Shown here in pieces: positions 13,222 through 49,711 of a DNA stretch of 64,000 nt. A program made the translations under genes and the position numbers. Numbering within the stretch: the stretch's first letter is position 1; every line of letters begins with the position of its first letter. The stretch comes from Glandiceps talaboti (taxonomy: Eukaryota > Hemichordata > Enteropneusta > Spengelidae). The notes beneath the pieces were generated by a model. The model made no database searches and was not told the origin of the DNA. It saw nothing but the letters and a program-made list of their open reading frames with translations. The DNA is taken from assembly GCF_964340395.1 (NCBI RefSeq), contig NC_135550.1, forward strand, positions 28,579,176 through 28,643,175, given 5' to 3'.

Positions 13222-13482
13222 CACAGGGGCACGTATTATTGCTTAGATTGCCATTTTCGAGAATATTGTATGAATCCTGCTGCTACTAGTAGAAACAGCA
13301 CTACAGGAAGGAATATATACTCAAAAGCACAGGTACTCGAATCAATCTGTATGGTTTTAAAAAAATATGTATGGTGAATAACTCTTATTTACCCGGTTTA
13401 AAAAAAATCATACAGATTGATTCGAGTACCTGTGGTCAAAAGGTTGTTATATTTAGCCTGTAGACCAGGAAAACAACAGTCT
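13222..13482. repeat. Direct duplication, copy 1 (carries an insertion)
   Basis: Shares with 13835-14013 the segments CACAGGGGCAYGTATTATTG, AATCYTGCTGCTAC, GGAATATATA and CAAAAGGTTGTTATATTTAG. Copy 1 is interrupted by the 107-bp hairpin element described separately. Confidence 0.7.
13320..13442. mobile_element. 107-bp hairpin MITE with 8-bp target-site duplication
   Basis: The element (13328-13434) begins CACAGGTACTCGAATCAATC and ends with the inverse. The arms are about 35 bp around a short loop. Flanks are CTCAAAAG (13320-13327) and GTCAAAAG (13435-13442), 8 bp with one mismatch. The neighbouring paralogous copy has a single GTCAAAAG (13966-13973) with no insert, which shows the pre-insertion site. 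An 8-bp duplication is what hAT-family elements make. Confidence 0.8.
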
Positions 13483-13504
13483 AAGGGAGTGTCCAGATTT
13501 TACT

Positions 13505-13615
13505 TCCAGGGGGCCGAAGATTTTCGGGGGGGGGGCATCAATTTTTCTCAGGAAAAATTAGGGGGGGGGCTAAACTAAACAAAAATTTCACAATTTTCTA
13601 GGGGGGGCATGGAAA
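13505..13615 (+). repeat. G-run cluster
   Basis: Three runs of seven or more G, spaced by AT-rich sequence, lie between the two direct-duplication copies, with a few shorter G runs beside them. They could form G-quadruplex structure. Degenerate repeat of unknown family. Confidence 0.4.
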
Positions 13616-13834
13616 AAAATTATGATTATTTAATGCAACATAAATCAACTGCAATTTTGACACTTGTCAAAGTAACTTGTCTGCGAGGATGTGCAAGACT
13701 TGCTTCATCAGTACATGAATTTTCTGAGCTATCAGTATCACAATTGCCTCCATCACTGCCTAGAACATGTGCTGCTGTTACATAAAGGTCGAGGGACAAT
13801 ATGCAAAATAGGTCTTCTTTCGCCGTGAGTGAAC

Positions 13835-14013
13835 CACAGGGGCATGTATTATTGCTTAAATTTCCGTTTTCTTAGGAAAATATCATACGAATCTTGCTGC
13901 TACAAATGTATCAATCTCTATACTACGTATAAATATCTCTTCCCCTGTACAGGTAGGAATATATAGTCAAAAGGTTGTTATATTTAGTATGTAGACCTGG
14001 AAAACAACAATCT
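13835..14013. repeat. Direct duplication, copy 2 (empty site)
   Basis: Paralogue of 13222-13482 lacking the 107-bp hairpin. It keeps the uninterrupted junction ATATATAGTCAAAAGGTTG. Confidence 0.7.
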
Positions 14014-14361
14014 ATGAAATATTACACGCCTGAGTGAACCTGCGCGATCACAGAAACAAGTGTAATTTTACCTCTTTCATATATAGTTGGCTAAATACGT
14101 CCATATCAACGATATTAACGACACTTTATTGTATTCTAATAGAAATATTCTGAGACATGACTCGGGAAACAAATGCCTGTGGATGTGGGAAGTCACCACG
14201 AAAGTAGATTTAGAGTGTAAATCATAAAATATTCAAATTCTGTCACATGTACTTCTCAGTATCCGCTGGGTTTTACATGCACATCGAAATGTGACTCTTG
14301 AGAAAAAGTGCCGAGAAAAGTATAATTCAGTTTTATAGAAACATTATATAACACGTGTTTG

Positions 14362-14562
14362 TGTCCTATATAGACTGTCGACAGTCGCTCGCGCCTTTTT
14401 CCCTACGTTTTATCTAAACTCCGGTCCGGCGCAACACTAGTAATAGTATAATCGCAAACTGATTTCGAGGGCCGTATTGCGAAGGTGTTGCGCCGGATCG
14501 GAGTTTAGATAAAACTTTGGGGAAAAAAGGCGCGAGCGACTGTCGACAGTCTATGTCCTATA
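14362..14562. mobile_element. Foldback element (183 bp) with 9-bp target-site duplication
   Basis: The element spans 14371-14553. Its ends are TAGACTGTCGACAGTCGCTC and the exact inverse; arms of about 70 bp continue through GCGCGAGC, TTTATCTAAACTCCG and CCGGCGCAACA. It is noticeably more GC-rich than its surroundings. The 9-base TGTCCTATA occurs immediately on each side (14362-14370 and 14554-14562). A 9-bp duplication with long inverted arms is typical of Mutator-like (MULE) elements. Confidence 0.8.
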
Positions 14563-15753
14563 CAGTTGGGTTCGGTTTCAAACCATGACCCATGGATATG
14601 GTTGCCGTGTTTGAAACTGTATTCAAAAACTCTCTACAACTGGACATAAGACAAACTTGAATGTTTTAAGAGCAAACCGAAGACACGTCTGTTCGAACAC
14701 GCATTCGGTGTGAACTTACTCTTTTTCAGTGCCATTGTACAAAACATTGATCACCCTGGCTGCCATCTGTTACGTAACCATGAATCTACCTTCTCTGTCA
14801 ACAATAAAATGATTTTAATGACGACAATCGTCCTGACACGTCATCATCGAGAATATTATATTGTAGAAAATCACGTGAAACTAGTCCTCTTTCTCCTAAA
14901 GAGGGGGGGGGGATATTACTTGTAAACAAGTAATTACTAGTTCAAGTAGTTGGGAGTTGAGGAATATATGCTTTCGTTTAATAGCGTCAAATCAGCTAAA
15001 TTATGGAGCTTTTTGGTTGAAACTTATGAAAGACCAACTTTTCAAACTCGCAAGTTTACATTGGGCATGGCCTGAGTATAAGGACAAAGAAAAATTAATA
15101 AAAATACCTGGATTCTAACTCTCTGCTCCAACACATAGGTTTCTCTACTGTACGTATTTTTTCAGCCCGAATCATAGAGGATTTTTGCAGCATGGACTCT
15201 GCACAAAGAAGGATAATAAACGTAAGCTGCCTTTCTCTGTTCATGGTACAATTTCCAGTAGAACATGTACACCGCAAGTTTCGAGTCAGGAACCGTCACT
15301 GGGTTGGTACGCAAACTTACTGAATTCGCTCCGGTAATAACTTTATGCACGAGGTTACGGCTGCCAGTGCAATCATGGAGAAGATCTCCCCTTATACCTC
15401 CATGGTGCAATGAATAACAATGTGTGCTACATATATCTTGTTGGACTTATGAATATTTATAGTGATGACACCTGTTGGAACACTTTCGCTGACAATGTAT
15501 CAGAGAAAGAAAAGTCTGTGGCGTGATTTTCTGCACCAATGAATAATAATAAATTAATTAATTTGCTATTTTACAATTACAGTTCGATGCAGTTACTAAT
15601 CCCTCTACAGGTCATGGCAATTCACGTTCTGGTTAGTCTGGTCCATGGACTTTGCATTGTAGTTAGATGGGAACTGAGCTAGAATTATTTGTTCTCATTT
15701 TGTTGTTGTTACTTGTTATTTTTACTGATTGTGCCATGTGTGTACATGCACGC

Positions 15754-15797
<44 letters not shown>

Positions 15798-16605
15798 TTC
15801 CCTCACATAATAGATAATAAACTTTTAAAACATATTGAAAACTTATTTCTGATTAGTCTGAACATCTGCATGAATTATTTTTTTTAATTTTAACTGAAAG
15901 GGGTCTACAAGAACATTACTACCTTTGTAGTTTCTCTTTATTTTTGTATGTGAAGCTGAGGAAAATGTAAATTTCAACCATGATCAAATCAAGAAAAGCA
16001 TGTGAAAGTATATGGAAACTACTGAATGTATTTTAAATATATACCATTAGTGAAAACTCAAAGTGGTTATGTAAATGTATACATGCTGACATTTCAAATG
16101 CCATGTCACTGGTACACCAAGATCAAAATATTATCATATAACAACATCTTCTTAAAAACTTTTGTATTATCCTTTATTTTGAAATCAGAACCCATAGGAA
16201 GAGACTGGTACATCAAGTAAATTTACAAAATATAGAAGAAGTATTAACTCTACTAACATTCATGATACTTAACTTGTAAGTTGTGTATTGCACTGTTTAG
16301 GAATACATTTGGATTTGATTTTCACTGTCTATATCCAAGACAGTCATGAATGTATACAAATTTTTGGAATGTACAAATATGAATCTGCGAAAATAATGGC
16401 TACTCTTGATCTTAGATGACCAATGTGTTCAATTTAATGTCTTTGCAGGCCATTTTCTATTGTTTTACATTTCAGAGGAGACATAGGATAAAAATATGAC
16501 ATTCTTTATGAAGATATGTATGTATGTATGGATATGCTTTCAGTATGAAAATGATAGTATGCTGTATTTAATTTGAACGTTTTTAACATTTCTTTAATAC
16601 TTTTT
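14563..16605. other. Intergenic, no supported gene
   Basis: Contains a (CA)n microsatellite at 15756-15796. A minus-strand open frame at 15162-15410 has balanced codon use and an internal GTAAGT donor, but no recognised domain. I do not call it a gene. Confidence 0.5.
15756..15796. repeat. (CA)n microsatellite
   Basis: CA dinucleotide run preceded by CATA units, in intergenic DNA. Confidence 0.9.
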
Positions 16606-16606
16606 G

Positions 16607-17275
16607 AGATGACAGTTACTTGTACACATCAGGTTATTTGGAGGACAGTTATCTGTACACATCAGGTTATTTGGAGGACAGTTACTTGTACATATCAGGT
16701 TATTTGGAGGACAGTTATTTGTACACATCAGGTTATTTGGAGGACAGTTACTTGTACACATCAAATTATTTGGAGGACAGTTATTTGTACACATCAGGTT
16801 ATTTGGAGGACAGTTACTTGTACATATCAGGTTATTTGGAGGACAGTTATCTGTACACATCAGGTTATTTGAGAGGACAGTTACTTGTACATATCAGGTT
16901 ATTTGGAGGACAGTTATCTGTACACATCAGGTTATTTGGAGGACAGTTACTTGTACACATCAAATTATTTGGAGGACAGTTATTTGTACACATCAGGTTA
17001 TTTGAGAGGACAGTTACTTGTACACATCATCAGGTTATTTGGAGGACAGTTACTTGTACACATCAGATTATTTGGAGGACAGTTACTTGTACACATCAGG
17101 TTATTTGGAGGACAGTTACTTGTACATATCAGGTTATTTGAGATGACAGTTACTTGTACACATCAGGTTATTTGAGAGGACAGTTACGTGTACACATCAG
17201 GTTATTTGAGATGACAGTTACTTGTACATATCAGGTTATTTGAGAGGACATTTGTACATATCAGGTTATTTGGTG
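16607..17275. repeat. 33-bp minisatellite, about 20 copies
   Basis: The unit is 33 bp and includes CAGTTACTTGTACACATCAG and GTTATTTGGAGGA. Variants differ by a few bases (ACACATC/ACATATC, GAGGACA/GAGATGACA). Because 33 is a multiple of three and the unit lacks stops in several frames, long open frames appear on both strands, up to 173 codons on plus. These are artefacts of the repeat. It lies about 0.7 kb past the WDR81 stop. Confidence 0.9.
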
Positions 17276-17935
17276 CGGCACAGTTATTCAATTTGTCAAA
17301 CCGAATAGTGTGTTTATGAGATTCCTCTTAATCTCTCATATAATAGTTGAAATTACAAAGAAGATGATTATTAAACATTTACTCAACAAAGACATTTACA
17401 ATATACAACGTATATACACACATCTAAAAAGGTTCAATATATTTCCATAATCATAAATGTGATCAAATCAACTCTATGACACAGTTACAGGTTTATAGAT
17501 GGAGGCCGTTACCAAAGTAGCCATACCTGTACAATAAATCTATCCAAACAGTATATGGATTAGAAGAATTTCTTGTATAGCTTGGGAGATACCAACTGAA
17601 CAATGAAATCAGTACTTTGCATTGAAGATAACTTATAAATGACTGGACAAATGAATGAGAATACCCACAACCACATAAACTAGAGGATTAATATCAATGG
17701 TCCATATTTCCATTCTTTGAATAAATTGTGTCAATACAGTCATAACATGTTATATCATTGTCATGGTTACATGCATAACACAGGCACAATACTCTAGATA
17801 TACAATGCAATTCACTGATTTCTAGACTTCTCAAGCAGCTATGAAGTAACACTAAGTTTGTTACATTGTCAATCTATTAAAGCTCTCCACATCAGTGAAC
17901 TCTTCACCCTAGAATGGCAGCTACTTGTAAACACT
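17276..17935 (-). other. 3' flank and probable 3'UTR of WDR81
   Basis: No exon-like frame is seen. I saw no confident minus-strand polyadenylation signal. The 3'UTR end is unknown and may lie short of the minisatellite. Confidence 0.35.
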
Positions 17936-41501
<23,566 letters not shown>

Positions 41502-42306
41502 TTTGCCACAATTTATACCGACATTGACGATATAGCCATATTTGCAAACATATGCGTCATTTACTTCGCTGTTGTATCCCCAGCTAAACGTTACAAATCG
41601 AAAATACAGCTATCATGTCACTAGGCAATCACTGGCTCAATCGACTGGATGGAAGCAGCCATGTTGAAATTGTATTTACGACACATTTGTTTACGACATG
41701 CCTATTTTACAATGTTCTTGATAATAATACAAATATGGTTCTAAAGCCTAGGGAAACGTTACTAATTACCACTAGTTGTGTCGTAATTTCTTTCAAATCT
41801 GCGTTAACACACATAAGTTTTCGTGTTTTACATAAAAAGAGAACAAATTCTCGCAATGTACGCCCTCTATGGCAAAATAATGGGAGTATTTTGTTTTTGT
41901 TTCTTCTCCCTTTTTTCATGCATTTTCGCAGATATAAAGTACCCAAAGACTCAGAGGTGTTGTAACGTTCCTTCTTTTTTGTTACTTCAAAATACATAGC
42001 AGGGTTTTGTAAACCTGTACACAATTTTTTCCCTTGATAGACAATTTTAAGCCAGTCCAAATTGAGCAAACTTTAGAACATTTCATCAATCTTCACCCGT
42101 TCACACCGTGGCGTTTATCACACATACACACAGTGTGTACCTGACACTAGTAACATTGACTATTAATAAACATTTCACATTTCTCATTTATAATACGCTT
42201 ACTACAAGAATTTTTACAGTTTTGAATATCCAGAAAGACGACCATTCAGTGACAAATGTTATGAAATACCGTATACGTAGGGTAGAATGCAGTGGTGATT
42301 GGGTAC

Positions 42307-42392
42307 AATGTAATGTAATGTAATGTAATGTAATGTAATGTAATGTAATGTAATGTAATGTAATGTAATGTAATGTAATGTAATGTAATGTA
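42307..42392. repeat. (TAATG)n pentanucleotide repeat
   Basis: About 17 perfect TAATG units. Confidence 0.95.
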
Positions 42393-42780
42393 AGTATTAA
42401 CATTAAACATAAATTTTGTTGACGGTTTTAATTACTTACAAGTAACATTTCGCATGTTCAGGTCGACAGTCTTTAAAAACAATCACTTCAAGAAAATGAT
42501 GAATGGAGAGGTGTAAACTATAACATCAAATATGATACAATACAAACCCGTACAATATACATCACATTATGACAAAACCATGTTACTAATACATGTACAT
42601 GTAATAATGCCTTTACTTGTATATGTCAATGAATCGTTGACTTCATACAGCTATACCCCATATTAAATATAGACGCACACTATGGCACAAAGAAGTGCAT
42701 AAAGAACGAGTGAAATAGTCACTATATGGCACACTAGCTGTACAAGCAGTAGTACTACTATAGTAGGTATAGTCCTGCTT

Positions 42781-42957
42781 CCATGACGGTGCACGAGTCT
42801 GTATTACTGACTTGACTCTAAACACCATGACGGTGCACGAGTCTGTATTACTGACTTGACTCTAAACACCATGACGGTGCACGAGTCTGTATTACTGACT
42901 TGACTCTAAACACCATGACGGTGCACGAGTCTGTATTACTGACTTGACTCTAAACAC
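42781..42957. repeat. 44-bp tandem repeat, 4 copies
   Basis: Four nearly identical 44-bp units start at 42781, 42825, 42869 and 42913 and contain CCATGACGGTGCACGAGTC and TATTACTGACTTGACTC. Near identity suggests recent expansion. It lies about 1.3 kb upstream of the WDR81 start and 1.7 kb upstream of the Jagged start. Confidence 0.9.
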
Positions 42958-44540
42958 CGTCATGCAAAGAGCAATAGAGTTTGCCTATTACTACACCGCC
43001 AGCAAAATGTACCCGCGCCAATTGCAAAAGAATTACCTACCGACCGATCAAATATTTGCAACCGATCGAATATCTACGCCATTTCGATTCCTCTGACGGT
43101 AGTATTCCCTGCTCAGATCACAAAAAGCGTCGAAATCGGACCTTTTCAAGTGCGAACTGCAACATTCAAGTAACCCTCGTAACACCGCCACATTTGATAT
43201 CGTCGAGTGAATGAATAATTACCCAGAGACACTTGCGCCGACGTACGTAAGGAGAAGTGATTAAATTTACGATAGAATTTGAAAAGTTCCGATTTTGATA
43301 GTTTTGGTCATCTGCTATAGGACTTTTGCAGTCAAAATGAGGTAAACCGACTAAATAATAGATTTATTGCTAATATTTGACCACTGGGCGATTTTATTCC
43401 TTAGTTACCGGCATTTTTTGTAAGTCCGTATTTCACGGCTGGCTCTTCGCAGGACGGAGGGGAGGGACAATTGTCAGAATCGAGTCCCGAATTCCTCCGT
43501 ATGCAAGCAGGACTATAGTAGGTAGTGACCAGATTTCCGACCTAACCGTAGAACTTTGTCGTTTGATTGACCTTTTCTGACCTTTCCAGGCAGGATATTT
43601 GTTATATCTGGCTACGATGACTCACCACTGACTTTACATGTACTTGTTATGTCGCTAAATCAAATATCAATTTTGTCGGGTCAACTTCCTGACTCCAGTG
43701 ACATGCCCCAGGATATAAAATAGGTCGACTTCATTTACATAAATATTATTTTTGCTCAAATACTCATAACCAATCAGATTACTGTCACAGGTATAACTGT
43801 TATTTATAATCCCAGACCACTAAAAGAACTCTATAGTGGTCTGATCTTGAATTTTCTCAGTTATGCCTGGAGTATATGTTTAGCCGAATTGCGATCCTTT
43901 GTAAGTAATATCGATAGGATTAATTCTCGGAAAAATAAAAATAAAACCCTTTTAATATATAGATATTTGAACTATTTTTCATTGACAATGTATGTTAACG
44001 AAGTGCATCTTTACTTCTGCAACAATGTGCCAATAAATCAAACGAAAACTTTTAAATAAGTGATATTGTTATCATATCACGTAAGATTAATTTTATTGTA
44101 AATTTTATTATTTTTTATCCTTGGTTACCAAGATAATTTCCCTGTATTTGCACTGCACGCCTTCGTGTCAACTAGACAGTCTTCCGGTCTCGACGTCTCA
44201 AAGTTCGGAATATCACGAATATTCTCCTGGACTTGAAGCATATTAAATATTCGCATTTTTACAAAATGAATATGATAATTCATGTCGAACTGTACAAAGT
44301 TCGAAGTACATTAATTTTTTCATATAATTACGTCTGGTTGTGATTACTATCTGTTTGGTACAGACAGCGCCACTACTGTGGTAAAGGACATGAGGAAAAC
44401 CCCGGAAGTGGTGTGGTCGGCTACGTTGGCGGTATGTGTGTCATTGAGTGGTCGTACCTGCCCATGCCTATCTATGGGGTTCAGTAACACACATCGGTAT
44501 TATCATGTAGCGGAAACAATCATCCGGAACAAAGATGGCA

Positions 44541-44548
44541 TATAAAAG
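44541..44548 (+). promoter_or_regulatory. TATA box of the Jagged-like gene
   Basis: TATAAAAG lies 118 bp upstream of the start codon. A transcription start near 44570 would give a leader of about 95 nt. Confidence 0.55.
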
Positions 44549-44551
44549 CTG

Positions 44552-44559
44552 TTCCCACA
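44552..44559 (-). promoter_or_regulatory. CSL / Su(H) (RBP-J) consensus site
   Basis: TGTGGGAA on the minus strand fits the YGTGRGAA consensus of the Notch-pathway factor CSL. It sits four bases past the TATA box of a Notch ligand gene. A single 8-mer can occur by chance. Confidence 0.4.
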
Positions 44560-44665
44560 CAGAATCATGTTCACTAACTACACTAACATCAGAACTAACA
44601 CAAGGTAGAGATCGCAACGCTAAACAAGGGATTTATCAAAGCACAGCGGTGGATAGGATATTGAC

Positions 44666-47600
44666 ATGGGCACTAAACTACTGGTCGTCATTCTTTCCGT
44701 CATTACGGTAGGTTTGTCTCTTGTCTCCACGGCACTAACCTTTCTGTTTGGTGTTCATCTAAAAATCTTAAACGTTTAATATGACAAAACTTGTGTATAA
44801 AATATAATTGGCATTGTTAGAACTCACATTTACAGTAATTGTCTAAATCTTACTATTATACGAAACTATGGAAACGACAAATTTTGTAAGGGTTTATCAT
44901 ACCCAGCTTTATTTATTACATTGTAATATGTTTTTTCTTTCATATATAACCAATGTCACACAACTTTACATTTTGATTTGATAAAGATCATCATCAAAGT
45001 AACATCTATACGAAATGCAAATACATTTTGATAATTTTTTAAAAACTTTTACAAACAATTCCTTCTGTTCAATCTTGTATCTTTTTAATTTGTTGTAGAT
45101 GGTTTATAGTGACGGAACTTTGGAACTACAATTGGTAACTTTCAGTAACAGAGAGGGTCAGTTATCAAATGGAGATAAATGTGATGATGTGAATGGTGAT
45201 GAGTGTGATACTCAGATGGATTTCTGTCTTACTTCCGTACCATATAATATTGATAATGAATGTTCATATGGAAATGAAAGTACTGGTATTCTTGGAGGAG
45301 ATAACATTGACTTTGCCTCAGGACAATCACTTGGCAATGGACTGAGTAATCCAATTGAGTTCCCATTCTTTGGAGAGTGGCCGGTAAGCATATAATCACT
45401 ATTAATTCCAAAATTTGGATTACAATCAACTTCTTGCAACTTCATGTATTTTTTCTAAAACTTTTAGAACCCCGATAATGGGGAGGGGTTGGGGGACCTA
45501 GTACAACTTGCACAGATTTTTAAACATTGGTTGAGAACATCAGTAACAGCCCTAGGGAAATCAGGTAGATTTTACTTACTTTTTCCCCTCCCTTAACAAA
45601 AATACTGAACTTGAAGACTTACAGGTTGTAAATGTTCTCATAACATTATAGTAATGTCTAAGTCAGGATAGTGAAGAAACTTGAATTTAACCAACAAAAT
45701 GTTTTATTTGTTGATGATACAACCCCATGGTATAGTTTACAATTGCTTACTTATTTTCCTGTGAATTTGTTTAGACATTCAATAAATTGTGTCTTTGTTT
45801 TTGTTTTTCCACTTCAGAGTCAGTTTGTTTTAGTCATTCATGTGAATGATGAAGATGATGATGGAGATGAACTAATTGACAAATACTTGAATAATGTACA
45901 GATAGAACCAGGAACTAGTCAACAAAGTGCAGTTTGGAAAAGTTTAGTTACGACTGGTGATAGTGGACACACACAAATGGCTAGTCAAGTCAAGGTAATT
46001 ATTGACTATTGATGATACACAATTGAACTCACAGTAAGTACAACATACGTAGTGTTGCCACAGATTTATGTAAACATTGCCGTATATGTCGTACCCAACA
46101 TTTAGCTACCTTAGATAATAAGACTACTGTACTCTGTGCTACAGTATTGTAGTCAAGAAATCTGATAAACTTTGTATCAATGGTTTTTGTAAGAGAAATA
46201 ATATAACTAATGCATGCACTGCTATTTATAACTCCAACCTATAGTGGGAATTATGTTTTATCATTTTCATATCCATCACTTTTTTTATAGTGGTATTTTT
46301 TTCACACCAAGTGAAATTCATGTTACATGTAAGTGTACTTGTGTTGTCACTCTATTGCGAGTGTTAGGAAAATCTCAATCAATCCTAGAGATAGAAGTAC
46401 GTGTTGCAGTGCTCTACATTTTCATGGATGGGTGACAACAAAATGAATACATTCATTGAGGTCATCGACTTCTTTTGACCTCAAGGTCACTTAATAACTT
46501 GACAGCGTCCTGTCACCACCATAGCGAAAGACTTTTAATAAAACAAAATCAAATTAACTCTTCTAATCAGTTTAAGTATAACATCAAGGTGTGCTGTCTT
46601 CAAAACAATAAATGTTTTAGTGTTTATTTGAATGCAGGAAGACATACCAATGCTGACTTTTAACAATAAAATTGCACAGCCACATCCTTCCACTAATGAA
46701 TACCAAATAAATAGCTTGTCATGAGAGTTGATCAGCCATATGTAAACATATTAGAAACCGGGCACACAAAACATGACCTTACTGACAAGGCTGGTATGTC
46801 TGTCTAGATTGTACATAGCCTATTACTTGTCTCAGACTGGGTACTGAGTGAAAGGTCGTCTGACAAAGTTCCTTCATATCTGTCAATGTGTCTGAGTCAC
46901 GCATAAACAAGTATATTTAGATGCCATGTGTAAGGGGACACTACCAGATTCAGACAGACTGATGTATAAAGACCAAGACCTTTCACACATGTGTTAGCCT
47001 GTATTGACACTCAGTGACTGACTGACTTCTAAACGATAGAATGCATTGGATGTATGACATTCTATACTGAGTCAGTCTCCTAGAATCTGTAAGCAGGCAG
47101 GCTATGTATGCAAGTCTAGATCCTTGAGTTCACTAGGGTCCGATGGTACAAGCTGAAAATTGCTGTCAATGATGGTGAAACTCTTAACCAAGTTTAAACT
47201 AAATAGAGTTTCCTGTGTGTTTTGAATCAGGTCAGAAATAGCATAAACACAGATACATTGCAGAAGTAAATAGCATTGGTTTGTTAAAAGTAGGGTATTG
47301 AATCTCAGGAACAGAGCAGCGAAAATTAACCCACATAAGACATACAAATTTCAAGTTTTTGAGTGAGATTAAAAACCATATGAACACAGGTAGAGTTTAT
47401 GTACTTTATGCCTTATCAAAAAAAAAATTAAGAAATAGATGAAAGAACAACAACATACAAACAGGTCTGAAAGAGGAAATAGTAAGCCAGTGATATAGTA
47501 CCATAATATAATTTTCCGTTTTACCATTTTCTTTATGAAAAAAATGATGTTTTCAATTATAAATACTTAACCATGACTTTGTGTTTGTGTATATCTAGGT

Positions 47601-49644
47601 GTATTGTGCTGAGAATTGGTATGACCGGCATTGTAACACTTACTGCTTTGCACAACCTGAGGACACATTCACCTGTGACTACCAAACTGGAAGTAAAACT
47701 TGTAAATTAGGTTGGGCTGGGCCTGACTGTAATGTTGGTAAGTATATATCCTCTAAAATGTTGACAGACTACACAGTGTACATGTATAGCTTACTTTGGA
47801 ATGTGAAATTTGACCATTTCCTGGGTTTTAATTTCAATAAACAATTGGAAGTTATCATGAATAGATTGTTAGGATGTCCTTTGGAATGTGAAACTAGATA
47901 CATCATAAATATCTGATAAGAATTTACAACTCTTGTGGCATTTCCGTACTTCAGAGAATTCAATATTCTAGAGTAACCCTCTAAATGAACTTTAAACACA
48001 CTTTTAGTTTGTGTATTCAATAAACAAAACCTTTGTGTTTGAACTGAGTGTTTGGTCAAAAGTGTATGTCATAGCATGCATAGTTTATTGATTACACGTA
48101 ACAAAACCCTGGGGATTTGTTAAAGGTACAAATAAAATAAAATTGAATAAAAAAAAAGAATCATAATAATAACACTTATAGACTTTTTAAAAGTAGCATT
48201 ACACATCATAATAAAGACTACAAAACAAAACAAAACAACAACAATAACTATTCAACGAGTTGAAACATAATATTAATGAAAAAATAATAATGAAGGGTAA
48301 TTAGACATTTCAAATTATATATTATAAGTATTTTGTAGGTGGTGCTCCCTTTTTATATTACTCAGTTTGATATATTTTCCAAGTGCGATAATTAGATTTT
48401 TGTTGCTCATTATTTCTTTAAATTTTTGTTCTTCTGTCAAGTTTCTGTAATTATTAATATGTTTAGCAGCTTCACTAAAGAGGTCATGCCTGAGTAAATT
48501 ATACAGGGGACACTGTAATATAAAGTGTTTTTCATCCTCTACAAGGGTTGAGTTGCATATTTTACATAATCTGCTTTTAGCTGGTATTTTGTGATGACGA
48601 CCCTTTTCAATTTCAAGTTTGTGATCACTTAGTCTGAATTTACAGATTATTGATCGCAATTCTGGGTTATTTAATTTTTCTAGATAAGGTTCAAGCTTAA
48701 AATCTAATTTAATGAGTTTGTACATAGTGTACCTTGCAAAATCTTTTCAGATCTTGTAATTAATATGAATTTGTCCTTAAAACCATATCTTTATTCTTGT
48801 AGCTCTTTGTACCACTGGGTGTCATCCAATTCATGGCAGTTGCACACAGCCAAGGGAATGCATGTAAGTTATTGTCATATTCAAAGATTTTATACAAAAT
48901 CAAGGCAAAATAAAGGAAATACATGGCTTGGGATGAGAAAAAATATCTTAAAACACAATTTAGGTTTATTTGCATTTGTCTACACATAGATGTTGGAGAA
49001 ATATCTCTCAAATGTCTATGGTCTTCACATTATCAGCAGCTTTGACATCACTTTTTATACTGCCCTCTCTTGTCAGAAATTGACAAGGATTGGTGAAATG
49101 GTTGTGTATTCGATTTTAGATCTTGAAAACAAACCAGCAGTTTGTTCAGTTCGTATTGTAATGAATATTACATAAATATTTAAAATACAAAAATAAACGT
49201 TTATTTTTATATTTGTTTCGTACAGTTGTGAGGAAAACTGGACTGGTAGACTATGTGATGAGTGCATACGATCTGAAGGATGTGGTAAGTCTTCTAACTA
49301 TTTCAATGGAAATATGGATTCAGTGTTTCTTTAGGATTATCAGGTTTATCTTATGTAATCCTTTCTATCTTGACAAATGTTGTATTTTACTGATTCTCCA
49401 TTTCTCCCATAGCTGTGTTTGCTTTTACTAAGGTTATTGTCCCTACCAGTATATTACATGCATAAAATTCAGAATTATATATATGCACATTTTATAATAG
49501 TTACTGAATTATATGCTTTGTTTTCACACAGTGAATGGATTTTGTATTGCTGGCAATGATTGTCACTGTCATGACGACACATGGAGTGGTGAACTATGTG
49601 ACATTGGTAAGACAATTGCTTTCTTTCTTTGCATCTTTTTTTTT

Positions 49645-49711
<67 letters not shown>

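Larger units (their letters stand above)
41502..44540. other. Divergent WDR81 / Jagged intergenic region
   Basis: Holds the WDR81 promoter side (41.5-42 kb), the TAATG pentanucleotide run, the 44-bp repeats and the Jagged upstream region. Open frames at 41615-41965, 42981-43214 and 43377-43580 have no recognised domain or splice support. ETS-like CCGGAAGT and RUNX-like TGTGGTC motifs occur near 44402-44420. Confidence 0.5.

Noticed and set aside
15162-15410. 82-codon minus-strand frame with balanced codon use
   Set aside because: No recognised domain and no partner exon. An internal GTAAGT would allow a first exon, but nothing downstream could be joined to it.
16573-17175. Repetitive frames on both strands
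   Set aside because: Artefact of the 33-bp minisatellite, open in several frames at once.
41615-42069. Overlapping open frames upstream of WDR81
   Set aside because: No domain or splice support. Both strands are open by chance in AT-rich DNA.
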